In this document: in pieces, positions 55,605 to 63,263 of the stretch
Layout of the letters: every line of letters begins with the position of its first letter
How positions within the stretch are numbered: the stretch's first letter is position 1
DNA from: Phycisphaeraceae bacterium D3-23
GTDB taxonomy: Bacteria > Planctomycetota > Phycisphaerae > Phycisphaerales > Phycisphaeraceae
Length of the DNA stretch: 64,000 nucleotides
Assembly: GCA_039555135.1 (NCBI GenBank)
Contig: CP114179.1
Location: 2,418,001-2,482,000 of the forward strand
Direction: 5' to 3'
Notes under the pieces: model-generated
What the model saw: the letters and a program-made list of their open reading frames with translations, nothing else
What the model was told of the DNA's origin: nothing
The model's database searches: none
Made by a program: the position numbers and the translations under genes

Positions 55605-56744
55605 ATGTCCGAACACGACTTCGAGCTCTACCTGACCCTGCTGGCCAAGACGCTTCGGCTGAGCGACACGCAGCGCGACGCGATCTCGAGTGAACTGCGT
55701 GACCACCTCGAAGCGCGCCTCGAGGAGCTGACCGCCCAGGGGCTTGATAAACACGACGCGATCCAGACCGCGCTGGCCGAGTTCGGCGACGCCAGCGCGC
55801 TGGCCAACGACTTTACTTCGATCAGGAAACCCCGCACCCGGAGACACCTCATGCAGACCGCCTTTGGAACGATCGCCGCCGCCGCCGCCGTCGCGTTTGC
55901 CGTGATGACGCTGACCCCGAGCAACTACCAGGGCCACCCCAACCAACAGGGCGTCGTGGCGCAGGACGCCAGCCCTGGCGCGGCGCAGGACCCGTCTGCG
56001 CTGGGCGGTGCCGGCGCTATTGAAGACCCGGCAGCCGCCGGGGGCGCAGCACCGAATAACGACCAGGCCTTTGGGGTAAGCAGAGGACGCGGCGGCGCGG
56101 TGGCACCTGCAGCGCGCGGCAGCGGGCGCGGCGGGAACTCTTTGGGTGGCTTGCGCGGCTCGGTCGACCCACAGGCCGACGCCCGGTCCGCCCAGCCTGC
56201 GCCCGAGCTGAAGATCCACGTCGTCGACTGCACCGCGATCCTCTCGCCGCGTGACGACGGGCTCGACCTGCTCGCGCGTACCGAAGCCCTCGCCAGCGCC
56301 GTCGAACAAACCGTCGGCGCGATCCGCCCGCAGGGACCGTCCGAGATCCAGGTCCGCGCGTTCGAGGAGTTCCTCATCATCACCGCGACCGACGCCGCCT
56401 ACAGCCAGGCCGAGTCCCTGCTCGAAAACATCAGCAGCCATGTCCAGCGGCGCGACGCGATCCAGCATGAGCGCGATCTGCTCGAACAGCGCGATGCGCT
56501 CCACCGCGTCCAGCGAGAGATCGAGCGCAACGCCGCCGAACTCGACGAGCTGCAAGCTGCGGCCGTCAATACCCGGGCCCAGCGCGATGCCTTGGAAGCA
56601 GAGGGGGTCGCCATCGAACATGCCGACTATCGCCGACTCACGATGGAGTACGACAACATCCAAGCCATCATCGAGACCCTCCGCGCCAACCGCGCCGAGC
56701 TTGAGCATCAGTACCGACAACTGCGTAACCTCGGGGGACGCTAA
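55605..56744 (+). CDS. HAAS-type (PadR-linked) membrane protein with C-terminal coiled coil
   Basis: A 379-aa protein. Residues about 1-75 (MSEHDFELYLTLLAKTL, ISSELRDHLEARLEELTAQGL, DAIQTALAEFGDA) form the helical N-terminal domain found in genes next to PadR regulators. One membrane helix follows (FGTIAAAAAVAFAVMTL), then a Gly/Ala/Pro-rich low-complexity stretch (about 115-205), a small globular part with IHVVDCTAILSPRDDG, and a C-terminal coiled coil (about 285-375; HERDLLEQRDALHRVQREIE). It is probably bound in the membrane with most of the chain outside. It is controlled with padR. Function unknown; the coiled coil suggests oligomerisation. Confidence 0.75.
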   Translation: MSEHDFELYLTLLAKTLRLSDTQRDAISSELRDHLEARLEELTAQGLDKHDAIQTALAEFGDASALANDFTSIRKPRTRRHLMQTAFGTIAAAAAVAFAVMTLTPSNYQGHPNQQGVVAQDASPGAAQDPSALGGAGAIEDPAAAGGAAPNNDQAFGVSRGRGGAVAPAARGSGRGGNSLGGLRGSVDPQADARSAQPAPELKIHVVDCTAILSPRDDGLDLLARTEALASAVEQTVGAIRPQGPSEIQVRAFEEFLIITATDAAYSQAESLLENISSHVQRRDAIQHERDLLEQRDALHRVQREIERNAAELDELQAAAVNTRAQRDALEAEGVAIEHADYRRLTMEYDNIQAIIETLRANRAELEHQYRQLRNLGGR

Positions 56745-56965
56745 GCCGTGCCATGGCTCAACGACACCCAACAACCGCCGTCAGCCCCCGACTCGGGGCC
56801 GTCGGCTTTTAGCGGCCAACCCGCCCCGCCGCCTGCCGTGTCCGCCGCATCACTCCCCAGCCCGCAGGCCGATACCGCTTGCCCACACCCATCCGCCGGC
56901 CCGACGATTGAACCTGCACCGCCGCCGCGCGTCTGTATCCTTGAGACACCTCCAGGAACCGACCC

Positions 56966-57919
56966 ATGCGCACCGCCCTGTCCACCACCCTCCTCCTGAC
57001 CCTGACCCTCGCCCTGGCCGCCGTGCCCGGCTGCGGGGAGTCGTCGTATGACACGATGGAAGCGGCCTCCGAGGCCGACTACTACGCCTACGCCGAGGAC
57101 GAGGCGGCGATGTCGCCCGCGGCCCCGCCGGGCGCGGAAAGCAGCCAGGACGCTGATGCCAATCCCGGCTCGCTGCCCATCGAGCTGCCCGACGAGCAGA
57201 CCGAGCGCAAGATCATCTACAACGCCGACATCGACCTGGTCGTCGATGATTTCGAAGGCGTGCCCGACCGCGTCGCCGCGCTTGCCAAGGCGCACAACGG
57301 GTTTGTCGCGCAGTCCGCGATCCATGGCTCGGCCGGCGAGCCCCGCGACGGTCGCTGGACCCTGCGCATCCCGTCCGCCCACTACGACGACGTCATGCAG
57401 GACGCCGAGTCGATCGGCCAACTGCGCTCCGTGCAGAGCAGCAGCCGGGAGGTCACCGCCGAGTTTGTCGATCTGCAGTCGCGCTTGCGCAACAAACTCG
57501 CGGAGGAAGCGCGATTGGCCGAGCACCTGGACCAGTCGACGGGCGACCTCAAAGACATCCTCGAAGTCGAGCGTGAGTTGTCGCGCGTGCGCGGCGAGGT
57601 CGAGGTGTATCAGGGTCGCCTCAATATGCTCTCCGACCTGACGTCGATGTCGACGGTGGTGGTGCGGGTCGAGGAGATCCGCGACTACACGCCCGAGCCG
57701 ACGCAGGAGCCGGGCTTTGGCGCGCAGGCGAGCCGGGCGTGGTCCGGGTCGCTGTCGGCGCTGGGCGATATGGGGCGCGGGCTGGCGATCGGCGCGGTCG
57801 CGCTTGCGCCTTGGTTGGTTGTGATCGTCCCGATCGTCCTCATTGGCTGGTTCCTGCTCAAACGGCTTGTCCGCTGTGTGCTGGGCCGTCCCGCGCCTCA
57901 TACGGCGACCACACCCTAA
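56966..57919 (+). CDS. DUF4349-type lipoprotein with C-terminal membrane helix
   Basis: A 317-aa envelope protein. Signal MRTALSTTLLLTLTLALAAV and lipobox VPGC; then an acidic linker, and the DUF4349 core from about 80 to 235: RKIIYNADIDLVVDDFEG, GRWTLRIPSAHYDDVM, SSSREVTAEFVDLQSRLRNK with a coiled-coil turn (DILEVERELSRVRGEVE), ending MSTVVVRVEE. The C-terminus has one or two membrane helices (GAVALAPWLVVIVPIVLIGWF). Both an N-terminal lipid anchor and a membrane helix are thus present, unless the signal is only an anchor. Function unknown; members are envelope proteins of many phyla. Confidence 0.85.
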   Translation: MRTALSTTLLLTLTLALAAVPGCGESSYDTMEAASEADYYAYAEDEAAMSPAAPPGAESSQDADANPGSLPIELPDEQTERKIIYNADIDLVVDDFEGVPDRVAALAKAHNGFVAQSAIHGSAGEPRDGRWTLRIPSAHYDDVMQDAESIGQLRSVQSSSREVTAEFVDLQSRLRNKLAEEARLAEHLDQSTGDLKDILEVERELSRVRGEVEVYQGRLNMLSDLTSMSTVVVRVEEIRDYTPEPTQEPGFGAQASRAWSGSLSALGDMGRGLAIGAVALAPWLVVIVPIVLIGWFLLKRLVRCVLGRPAPHTATTP

Positions 57920-57946
57920 CCGCGTCTCTAAAACAACCGCCCGAGG

Positions 57947-57967
57947 CCCACAGTTTCCATCTGTGGG
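57947..57967. repeat. Small hairpin element, family G (copy 1)
   Basis: CCCACAG-TTTCCAT-CTGTGGG, followed by TGCCCC. A matching hairpin (CCCACGG-ATTCCAG-CCGTGGGTGC) lies at 60017-60037. No U-run follows, so not a clear terminator. Confidence 0.5.
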
Positions 57968-58058
57968 TGCCCCACCCTGAACTCTTTTCGCGCGGTGCCC
58001 GCCGCGCGATATACTGTCCACGCAGGAGCACCTTTCCCCCGACGCATGGAGGCGTCCC

Positions 58059-59210
58059 GTGAACGAACACGAACACACCCCGACCGCTGTTGATGTGACC
58101 GAGCCGGCGGACTCCCAGCCGGCTTCCCAGCCGGCGGCGGTGTCGGTTGAAAAAGACACGGTGGTTGAGACGCTCCGGGCCGCGGAAGCGGACTCGGCCG
58201 ATCACGCCGATCACACCGACGAGCCCCAGCCGCAGTGGGACAACACGCCCGAGGTTGTGTCCGTGCAAGAAGTCGATGCCGACCCTGCCCAGGAGCCCGG
58301 CACACCTCCCCCCGGCGAAGCCGTGCTCGGAGCCGAGCCCGACCTCGACCCCGGCCCCCCGACCCTCCCCAAACTCGACCGCCTCCCGCGCCCGCAAGAG
58401 CCCCGGCTCATCGCGCTCATCAACCAGAAGGGCGGCGTCGGCAAAACGACCACCACCGTCAACCTCGGCGCCGCGCTCGCCGCGTCCGGGCTCCGCGTCC
58501 TGATGATCGACCTCGACCCCCAGGCCCACCTCACCCTCTCGGTCGGCATCGACCCCGAGTCGCTCGATTCCTCCATCTATGACCTGCTCACCGACCCCGC
58601 CGTCACCGCGAGCGAGGTCGTCCGCATGGTCGAGGGGTCGCCCAACCTCGGCGTGCTCCCGGCCGAGACGAACCTCGCCGGCGTCGAGAGCGAGATGTCT
58701 GAAATGGTCGCCACCGGCCTCGCGCAGACCGTGCTGCGCAACAAGACCGCCGACCTCATCAAGCAGTTCGACTACGTCCTGCTCGACTGCCCGCCGTCGC
58801 TGGGGCTGCTCACGATCAACGGGCTCACCGCCGCGAAAGAAATCATCGTCCCGATGCAGGCCCACTTCCTCGCGCTCCAGGGCATGGGCAAGCTCTTCGA
58901 GACCATCAACATGATCCGCCAGGGCATCAACCCGTCGCTCACCGTCGCGGGCGTCGTGCTGTGCATGCACGAGGCCAACACGATCCTTGCGAGCGATGTC
59001 GTGTCGGATGTTGAAGGGTTCTTCGAAGAAGCGCGCGGCACCGCCTTGCCGTGGGCCAACGCCGAGGTCTACGACCCGCCGATCCGCCGGAACATCAAGC
59101 TCGCCGAGGCCCCGAGCTTTGGGCAGTCCGTCCTGACCTACGCCGGCGACAGCAACGGCGCGAAGGACTACGCCAAGCTCGCGCGCAGCGTCGCGCGGGC
59201 GGCGGTGTAG
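58059..59210 (+). CDS. ParA-family ATPase with long disordered N-terminus
   Basis: A 383-aa ParA/Soj-type ATPase. The GTG start at 58059 is fixed by GGAGG 8 bp upstream. Residues about 1-115 are acidic and Pro/Ala-rich, without fold. The ATPase begins RLIALINQKGGVGKTTTTVNLG with deviant Walker A (Lys124), then MIDLDPQAHLTLSVGI (Walker A'), DYVLLDCPPSLGLLTING (Walker B) and PMQAHFLALQGMGKL. C-terminal NIKLAEAPSFGQSVL is the chromosomal ParA-type end. No parB or parS-like site is adjacent, so it is an orphan that may position a cell component rather than the chromosome. Confidence 0.92.
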   Translation: MNEHEHTPTAVDVTEPADSQPASQPAAVSVEKDTVVETLRAAEADSADHADHTDEPQPQWDNTPEVVSVQEVDADPAQEPGTPPPGEAVLGAEPDLDPGPPTLPKLDRLPRPQEPRLIALINQKGGVGKTTTTVNLGAALAASGLRVLMIDLDPQAHLTLSVGIDPESLDSSIYDLLTDPAVTASEVVRMVEGSPNLGVLPAETNLAGVESEMSEMVATGLAQTVLRNKTADLIKQFDYVLLDCPPSLGLLTINGLTAAKEIIVPMQAHFLALQGMGKLFETINMIRQGINPSLTVAGVVLCMHEANTILASDVVSDVEGFFEEARGTALPWANAEVYDPPIRRNIKLAEAPSFGQSVLTYAGDSNGAKDYAKLARSVARAAV

Positions 59211-59257
59211 CTGACTGCGCACAGCCCAACCGAAACGGATTGCAAAACGAATCACAC

Positions 59258-59338
59258 GTTTAGCCGTCGCCCAACGGGCGGCGCGTCGGAGTGGCGGCTG
59301 GGTTACGCACGCGCCGCCCGTTGGGCGGTCGGCTAAAC
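59258..59338. repeat. Inverted-repeat element, family B (copy 4)
   Basis: 81 bp; arms GTTTAGCCGTCGCCCAACGG / CCGTTGGGCGGTCGGCTAAAC, nearly perfect. It lies between the convergent ParA and hypothetical genes. Confidence 0.75.
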
Positions 59339-59400
59339 AGATGGCCCGCTATCCGAATCGGTGTCTCTCGCAGAATCTGTGGATGCCTCAGCATCCCTCA

Positions 59401-59922
59401 TCAATTCTCCGTACACCACTCGAACAGCGCCTTCCACTCGTGGTGCTGCAGCGCAACGAGGTCGGGCGAGTCGGGCTCGTGCCTTGCATCCGCCCGGGCG
59501 ACGCGGTCGACGAACTCGAGCGCGTCGTACTCCGCCATATCCGAGCCCGCGGCCGTGCCGCCCGCGAGGTCGATCTTGTTCATCGCCGGATGCGCGCCCG
59601 CCTTGCGGTACCAGTACTTCGCGTTGGAGAAGTCGCCCTCGCGCCGGTGCATGATCGCGTGCCAGTAGCAGCCCGTGGGCCCGGGCAACGCCTGGCTGCA
59701 TTCATGGCTCTTATCAAGCTCGTCCACGTAGAGCCACAGCCCCGCCTGCACGCCCAGGTGCGGCGCGAGCGCGGGGTCGCCGACGACCGACTGCACCAGC
59801 GACAGCAACTCGGCCGGGGCCGGGTCTGCCGGGAGCAGCGACGGCATCGCGCGGTTTAATGGCAGCGCCGCAAACACCGGCGCAATCACCGGGTCCAGTT
59901 CCTCGGGCAAGATCAATGGCAT
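59401..59922 (-). CDS. Conserved-looking hypothetical protein
   Basis: A 173-aa soluble protein without signal or membrane helix. The middle has GLWLYVDELDKSHECSQAL, GCYWHAIMHRREGDFSNAKYW-type sequence (YWHAIMHRREGDFSNAKYWY) and the C-terminal LQHHEWKALFEWCTEN. The HxIMHRREGDFxNAKYWYR pattern suggests a helical, TPR-like family that I cannot name with certainty. It stands alone, convergent with parA and divergent from the APS kinase gene. Codon use is like its neighbours and the frame is intact over its whole length. No function can be assigned. Confidence 0.75.
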   Translation of the reverse strand: MPLILPEELDPVIAPVFAALPLNRAMPSLLPADPAPAELLSLVQSVVGDPALAPHLGVQAGLWLYVDELDKSHECSQALPGPTGCYWHAIMHRREGDFSNAKYWYRKAGAHPAMNKIDLAGGTAAGSDMAEYDALEFVDRVARADARHEPDSPDLVALQHHEWKALFEWCTEN

Positions 59923-60016
59923 CGGTCTTCCTCACAAACGCGCGGGTCACGTCTCAAGCACTATGGTAAGTTCATCGGACACGGCACGCCCAAGGATTGA
60001 CTCACGACCAAAGAAG

Positions 60017-60037
60017 CCCACGGATTCCAGCCGTGGG
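60017..60037. repeat. Small hairpin element, family G (copy 2), in the cysC leader
   Basis: CCCACGG-ATTCCAG-CCGTGGG followed by TGCTCC, 35 bp before the APS kinase start. If transcribed it would fold in the 5' leader. It matches the hairpin at 57947. Confidence 0.5.
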
Positions 60038-60072
60038 TGCTCCCCCCAAGCAACGCACCCGAGCCCCCACCC

Positions 60073-60684
60073 ATGCCCAAAGCCGACCACCTCACCTGGC
60101 ACGAAGGCGACGTCTCGCGCGACGACCGCAGCAAACTGCTCGGCCAGCGCGGCGCGACCCTCTGGTTCACCGGCATGTCCGGCAGCGGCAAGTCCACCGT
60201 CGCCGTCGCGCTCGAACAACACCTCCACGCCCAGGGCCGGCTCTGCTACCGGCTCGACGGCGACAACATCCGTCACGGGCTGTGCTCCAACCTCGGCTTC
60301 TCCCCCGAAGACCGCGACGAAAACATCCGACGCATCGGCGAAGTCGCCAAGCTCTTCGCCGACGCCGGCTGCATCACGCTGTGCTCCTTCGTCTCCCCCT
60401 ACCGCGCCGCCCGCGCCCAGGTCCGCGCGATGCACGACGACGCCAAGCTCCCCTTCTACGAAGTCTTCGTCGACTGCCCGATTCATATCCTCGAACAACG
60501 CGACCCCAAAGGGCTCTACAAAAAAGCCCGGGCCGGCGAGATCACCAACATGACCGGCCTCAGCGACGAACACCCCTTCGAACAGCCCGAACAGCCCGAC
60601 CTGCATCTGCGCACGGATGAAAATACGATCGCGCAGAGCGTCGAGAAGCTCGCGACGCTGCTCAAACAACATACGATCGTGTAG
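60073..60684 (+). CDS. cysC: Adenylyl-sulfate (APS) kinase
   Basis: A 203-aa kinase that makes PAPS from APS and ATP, in the cytosol. The P-loop is WFTGMSGSGKSTVAVAL; RLDGDNIRHGLCSNLGFSPEDR is the nucleotide and APS-binding block, CSFVSPYRAARAQVR carries the phosphoryl-acceptor Ser motif, and DPKGLYKKARAGEI is the lid. ATG 60073 starts MPKADHL. It is a stand-alone enzyme with no ATP sulfurylase or PAPS reductase near it, so it may serve sulfation rather than reduction of sulfate; that is an inference. A perfect hairpin element follows 12 bp after the stop. Confidence 0.93.
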   Translation: MPKADHLTWHEGDVSRDDRSKLLGQRGATLWFTGMSGSGKSTVAVALEQHLHAQGRLCYRLDGDNIRHGLCSNLGFSPEDRDENIRRIGEVAKLFADAGCITLCSFVSPYRAARAQVRAMHDDAKLPFYEVFVDCPIHILEQRDPKGLYKKARAGEITNMTGLSDEHPFEQPEQPDLHLRTDENTIAQSVEKLATLLKQHTIV

Positions 60685-60695
60685 CCCGCCCCCCA

Positions 60696-60774
60696 ATAGC
60701 CCGCAGCTAACAGCTGCGCGGGGTTTTGGTTTTCGATTGGGGTAGGCACCGCGCAGCTGTTAGCTGCGGGCTAT
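60696..60774. repeat. Inverted-repeat element, family C (copy 1), perfect 26-bp arms
   Basis: Arms 60696-60721 and 60749-60774 (ATAGCCCGCAGCTAACAGCT...) are perfect inverted copies around a 27-base loop. It lies between convergent cysC and the ankyrin gene and could act as a bidirectional terminator. A related copy is at 62159. Confidence 0.8.
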
Positions 60775-60799
60775 CGCGCTTGCGAACTCGTTCCCCCCC

Positions 60800-62053
60800 C
60801 TACTCCGCACCCGCGGCGCGCAGCCGGTCGGCGATATCGTCAAACCCACCATCGACTGCGGCCGACAACGCGGTATCCCCCGCTTCGCCTTCCGCATGCA
60901 CATCCGCCCCGGCCTCCAACAACCGCTCAACGACCTCCAACTGGTTGGTTCCCGCAGCGACCATGAGAGGCGTGATGCCTGCCTTGATCCGGCCATCGAC
61001 ATCCGCGCCTTCCTCAAGAAGCAAATCGATCACATCGAGGTAGCCATGGATACACGCCGCCGCCAGGGGCGTCCAGCCACCGGACTCGGGCGGGTCCATC
61101 GACGCATCGGCCTCCAGAAGAAACTCGACGGCTTCGACGTGCCCTTCGCGAGCCGCCATGCCGACCGCGGTCTGCCCGGTCCGGTCCGCCGACTCGATCT
61201 CCACACCCGCCTCCACCAGCACTTCGATGACCGTGACATGTCCGCCATGCGCGGCCGCGATGAGTGGGGTCCAGCCGTTGTTGTTCGGCTCATCCGGCTT
61301 GCAGCCGTGCTCGATCAGCAACCCGACGGTAGAGGCGTGGCCGTGCGCCGCCGCACTAAAGACAGGCGTTTCCTCATTGACATCTATCGCATCGACGTCC
61401 GCCCCGGCTTCGATGAACAGTACAACCATCTCGTCTTGCCCTTTCCCCGCAGCGATATGCAGCACCGTCGCACCGCGCACTGAGGCCAGGTTTACATCAG
61501 CACCCGCATCGAGCAGTTGTGTCACGCAGCCAACAGGGGCACGCACCGTCGCGAGCATCAACGCATGCGCCCCCTGGTCATTCACATGGTTAACATCCGC
61601 CCCCGACTCAAGCAGCAGTGTCATCATCTCGGACAGGCCGAGCGCAGTGGTACGCATCAGCGCATTCAAGCCGTCTTCATCGAGCGTGTCCACCTCTGCG
61701 CCGGCGTCGATCAGCGCGGCTGCGGCCTCGATCTGGTTTCCCGCGCTCGCGACCATCAACGGCGTCCTGCCGTTGGATTCGATCGCCAAGTCAATGTCTG
61801 CCCCCGCTTCGAGCAGCAAAGCGATCACTTCGACGTGCCCCCGACCTGCCGCCACATAGAGGGCCGTCGCACGACGCAACTCCAAGTTTACATCTGCCCC
61901 GCGCAGGATCAGGTCTTCGACGGCCTGCCGGTTTCCCTCTCCTGCGGCGAGGATAAGCCGGACCTCCAACTCGTTCTCGGGTTGGGCGAATGCCAGATGC
62001 GGCTGCAAAGCCATCACAGTGATCAAGGCAGTCAACACCAGAAACTTGAGCAT
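60800..62053 (-). CDS. Exported ankyrin-repeat protein
   Basis: A 417-aa protein made almost wholly of about 12 ankyrin repeats of 33 residues (for example RTPLMVASAGNQIEAAAALI, GWTPLIAAAHGGHVTVIEVL, GITPLMVAAGTNQLEVVERL). I choose ATG 62053, which gives a signal peptide MLKFLVLTALITVMALQPHL ending AFAQ; an upstream ATG at 62098 would mask it. It is probably periplasmic or secreted and used for protein binding. It stands alone between two family C repeat elements. Partner unknown. Confidence 0.9.
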   Translation of the reverse strand: MLKFLVLTALITVMALQPHLAFAQPENELEVRLILAAGEGNRQAVEDLILRGADVNLELRRATALYVAAGRGHVEVIALLLEAGADIDLAIESNGRTPLMVASAGNQIEAAAALIDAGAEVDTLDEDGLNALMRTTALGLSEMMTLLLESGADVNHVNDQGAHALMLATVRAPVGCVTQLLDAGADVNLASVRGATVLHIAAGKGQDEMVVLFIEAGADVDAIDVNEETPVFSAAAHGHASTVGLLIEHGCKPDEPNNNGWTPLIAAAHGGHVTVIEVLVEAGVEIESADRTGQTAVGMAAREGHVEAVEFLLEADASMDPPESGGWTPLAAACIHGYLDVIDLLLEEGADVDGRIKAGITPLMVAAGTNQLEVVERLLEAGADVHAEGEAGDTALSAAVDGGFDDIADRLRAAGAE

Positions 62054-62158
62054 CCCAGGACCCTTTCCGCCGCGTGTGATGAGGTTCGACGAACTCATCG
62101 TAGCAGTCGCCTGTCCGTAAAGGAAAGACTGAAACGGAAGGGTATGGGCAATCCGTCA

Positions 62159-62233
62159 TTAGCCCGCGGCTAACTGGCGCGTGGGGGTTGCGCGGGGAGG
62201 CCTCGGACCGCGCGGCTGTTAGCCGCGGGCTAT
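62159..62233. repeat. Inverted-repeat element, family C (copy 2)
   Basis: Imperfect arms TTAGCCCGCGGCTAACTGGCGCG and CGCGCGGCTGTTAGCCGCGGGCTAT; related to 60696-60774 with GCGGCTAAC for GCAGCTAAC. It lies between the divergent ankyrin and PHP genes. Confidence 0.7.
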
Positions 62234-62270
62234 TGTGGGTTGAATGCCTGCACCCGCTATCATCCGCGTC

Positions 62271-63197
62271 ATGCCGTATGACCTGCACATGCACTCGACC
62301 GCGTCCGACGGGACCGATGCGCCGGGGGACCTTGCGCGGCTGGTGAAGGACGCGGGGCTTGCGGGGTTTGCGTTGACGGACCACGACACGACGAGCGGGC
62401 TCGCGGACGCGGCGGCGGCGGCGAAGCGGCTTCGGCTGAAGTTTGTGCCCGGCATCGAGCTGTCGGCCGACCCGGGGTCGATCGCGCCCCCGGAAGCGGG
62501 TGGCGTCGCGAGCGACACGCCGGGCGTCGGCACGCTGCATATCCTGGGCTACCACGTGCGCCACGACGACGCGGGGCTCGCGCGGCTCGGCGAGCGGCTG
62601 CGCGCGACGCGCGCGAAGCGCAACCCCGAGGTCGTCGAAAAGCTCCAGCAGCTCGGGGTCAAGATCGAATACGACGAGGTCCTCGCGGCGGCGGGTGTGC
62701 CCGAATCGGCCTGGGGCGATGCGGCGGCGATCGACGCGACGGGGGTTATCGTCGGCCGGCCTCACATCGCGCAGGTGCTGATCGCCAAGGGGTATGTCAG
62801 GTCCATCCACGAGGCGTTCGCGAAGTACATCGGCTTCGGCGGCGCGGCGCACACGCGCAAGGACCGGCTGAGCGCCGCCGAGGCGATCGCCGCGATCCAC
62901 GCGGCCGGGGGCGCGGCGGTGCTCGCGCACCCGGTGCAGCTGCGGTTGGCCGAGGACTTGCTGGAGCACGCGGTCGCGCGTTTGGCCGACCTCGGGCTTG
63001 ATGGGATCGAGACCCGGCACAGCGACCACGGCCCGGGCGACACCGAGCAATTCACTGACTACGCGGAGCGTTTCGGTCTGGTCACGACGGGCGGGAGCGA
63101 CTACCACGGCTCACGCAAACACGTCGCGCTGGGGTCGGTAACGGTGACGGGCGAGGACGCGGAGCGGCTTGAGGCGGCGGCGGCGCGGCATGGGTGA
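62271..63197 (+). CDS. PHP-domain phosphoesterase (RNase AM / YciV-like)
   Basis: A 308-aa metal-dependent phosphoesterase. DLHMHSTASDGTDAP at the N-terminus carries the HxH and SDG motif; ALTDHDTTSG, FVPGIELSAD, HILGYHV, GRPHIAQVLIAKGY, VLAHPVQL and GGSDYHGS follow in the order of the 3',5'-nucleoside bisphosphate phosphatase / 5'-3' exoribonuclease group (YciV, TrpH). ATG 62271 is preferred to 62244 since the beta-strand with the metal ligands starts at once. It likely degrades short RNAs or pAp in the cytosol. pAp is a by-product of PAPS use, and an APS kinase gene lies 1.6 kb away; a link is speculative. Confidence 0.9.
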   Translation: MPYDLHMHSTASDGTDAPGDLARLVKDAGLAGFALTDHDTTSGLADAAAAAKRLRLKFVPGIELSADPGSIAPPEAGGVASDTPGVGTLHILGYHVRHDDAGLARLGERLRATRAKRNPEVVEKLQQLGVKIEYDEVLAAAGVPESAWGDAAAIDATGVIVGRPHIAQVLIAKGYVRSIHEAFAKYIGFGGAAHTRKDRLSAAEAIAAIHAAGGAAVLAHPVQLRLAEDLLEHAVARLADLGLDGIETRHSDHGPGDTEQFTDYAERFGLVTTGGSDYHGSRKHVALGSVTVTGEDAERLEAAAARHG

Positions 63198-63207
63198 GGT
63201 GAGAAAG

Positions 63208-63234
63208 AAGCCCACGCTCGGTGAGCGTGGGCTT
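63208..63234. terminator. Terminator between the PHP gene and the PEP-CTERM gene
   Basis: AAGCCCACGCTC-GGT-GAGCGTGGGCTT, the same 12-bp stem as at 53351. On the minus strand TTCTTTCTC follows; on the plus side a T-run occurs only later (GTTTTTG at 63249). Confidence 0.8.
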
Positions 63235-63263
63235 CGGGGGTGTCGCGTTTTTGTGTCTGGTCT

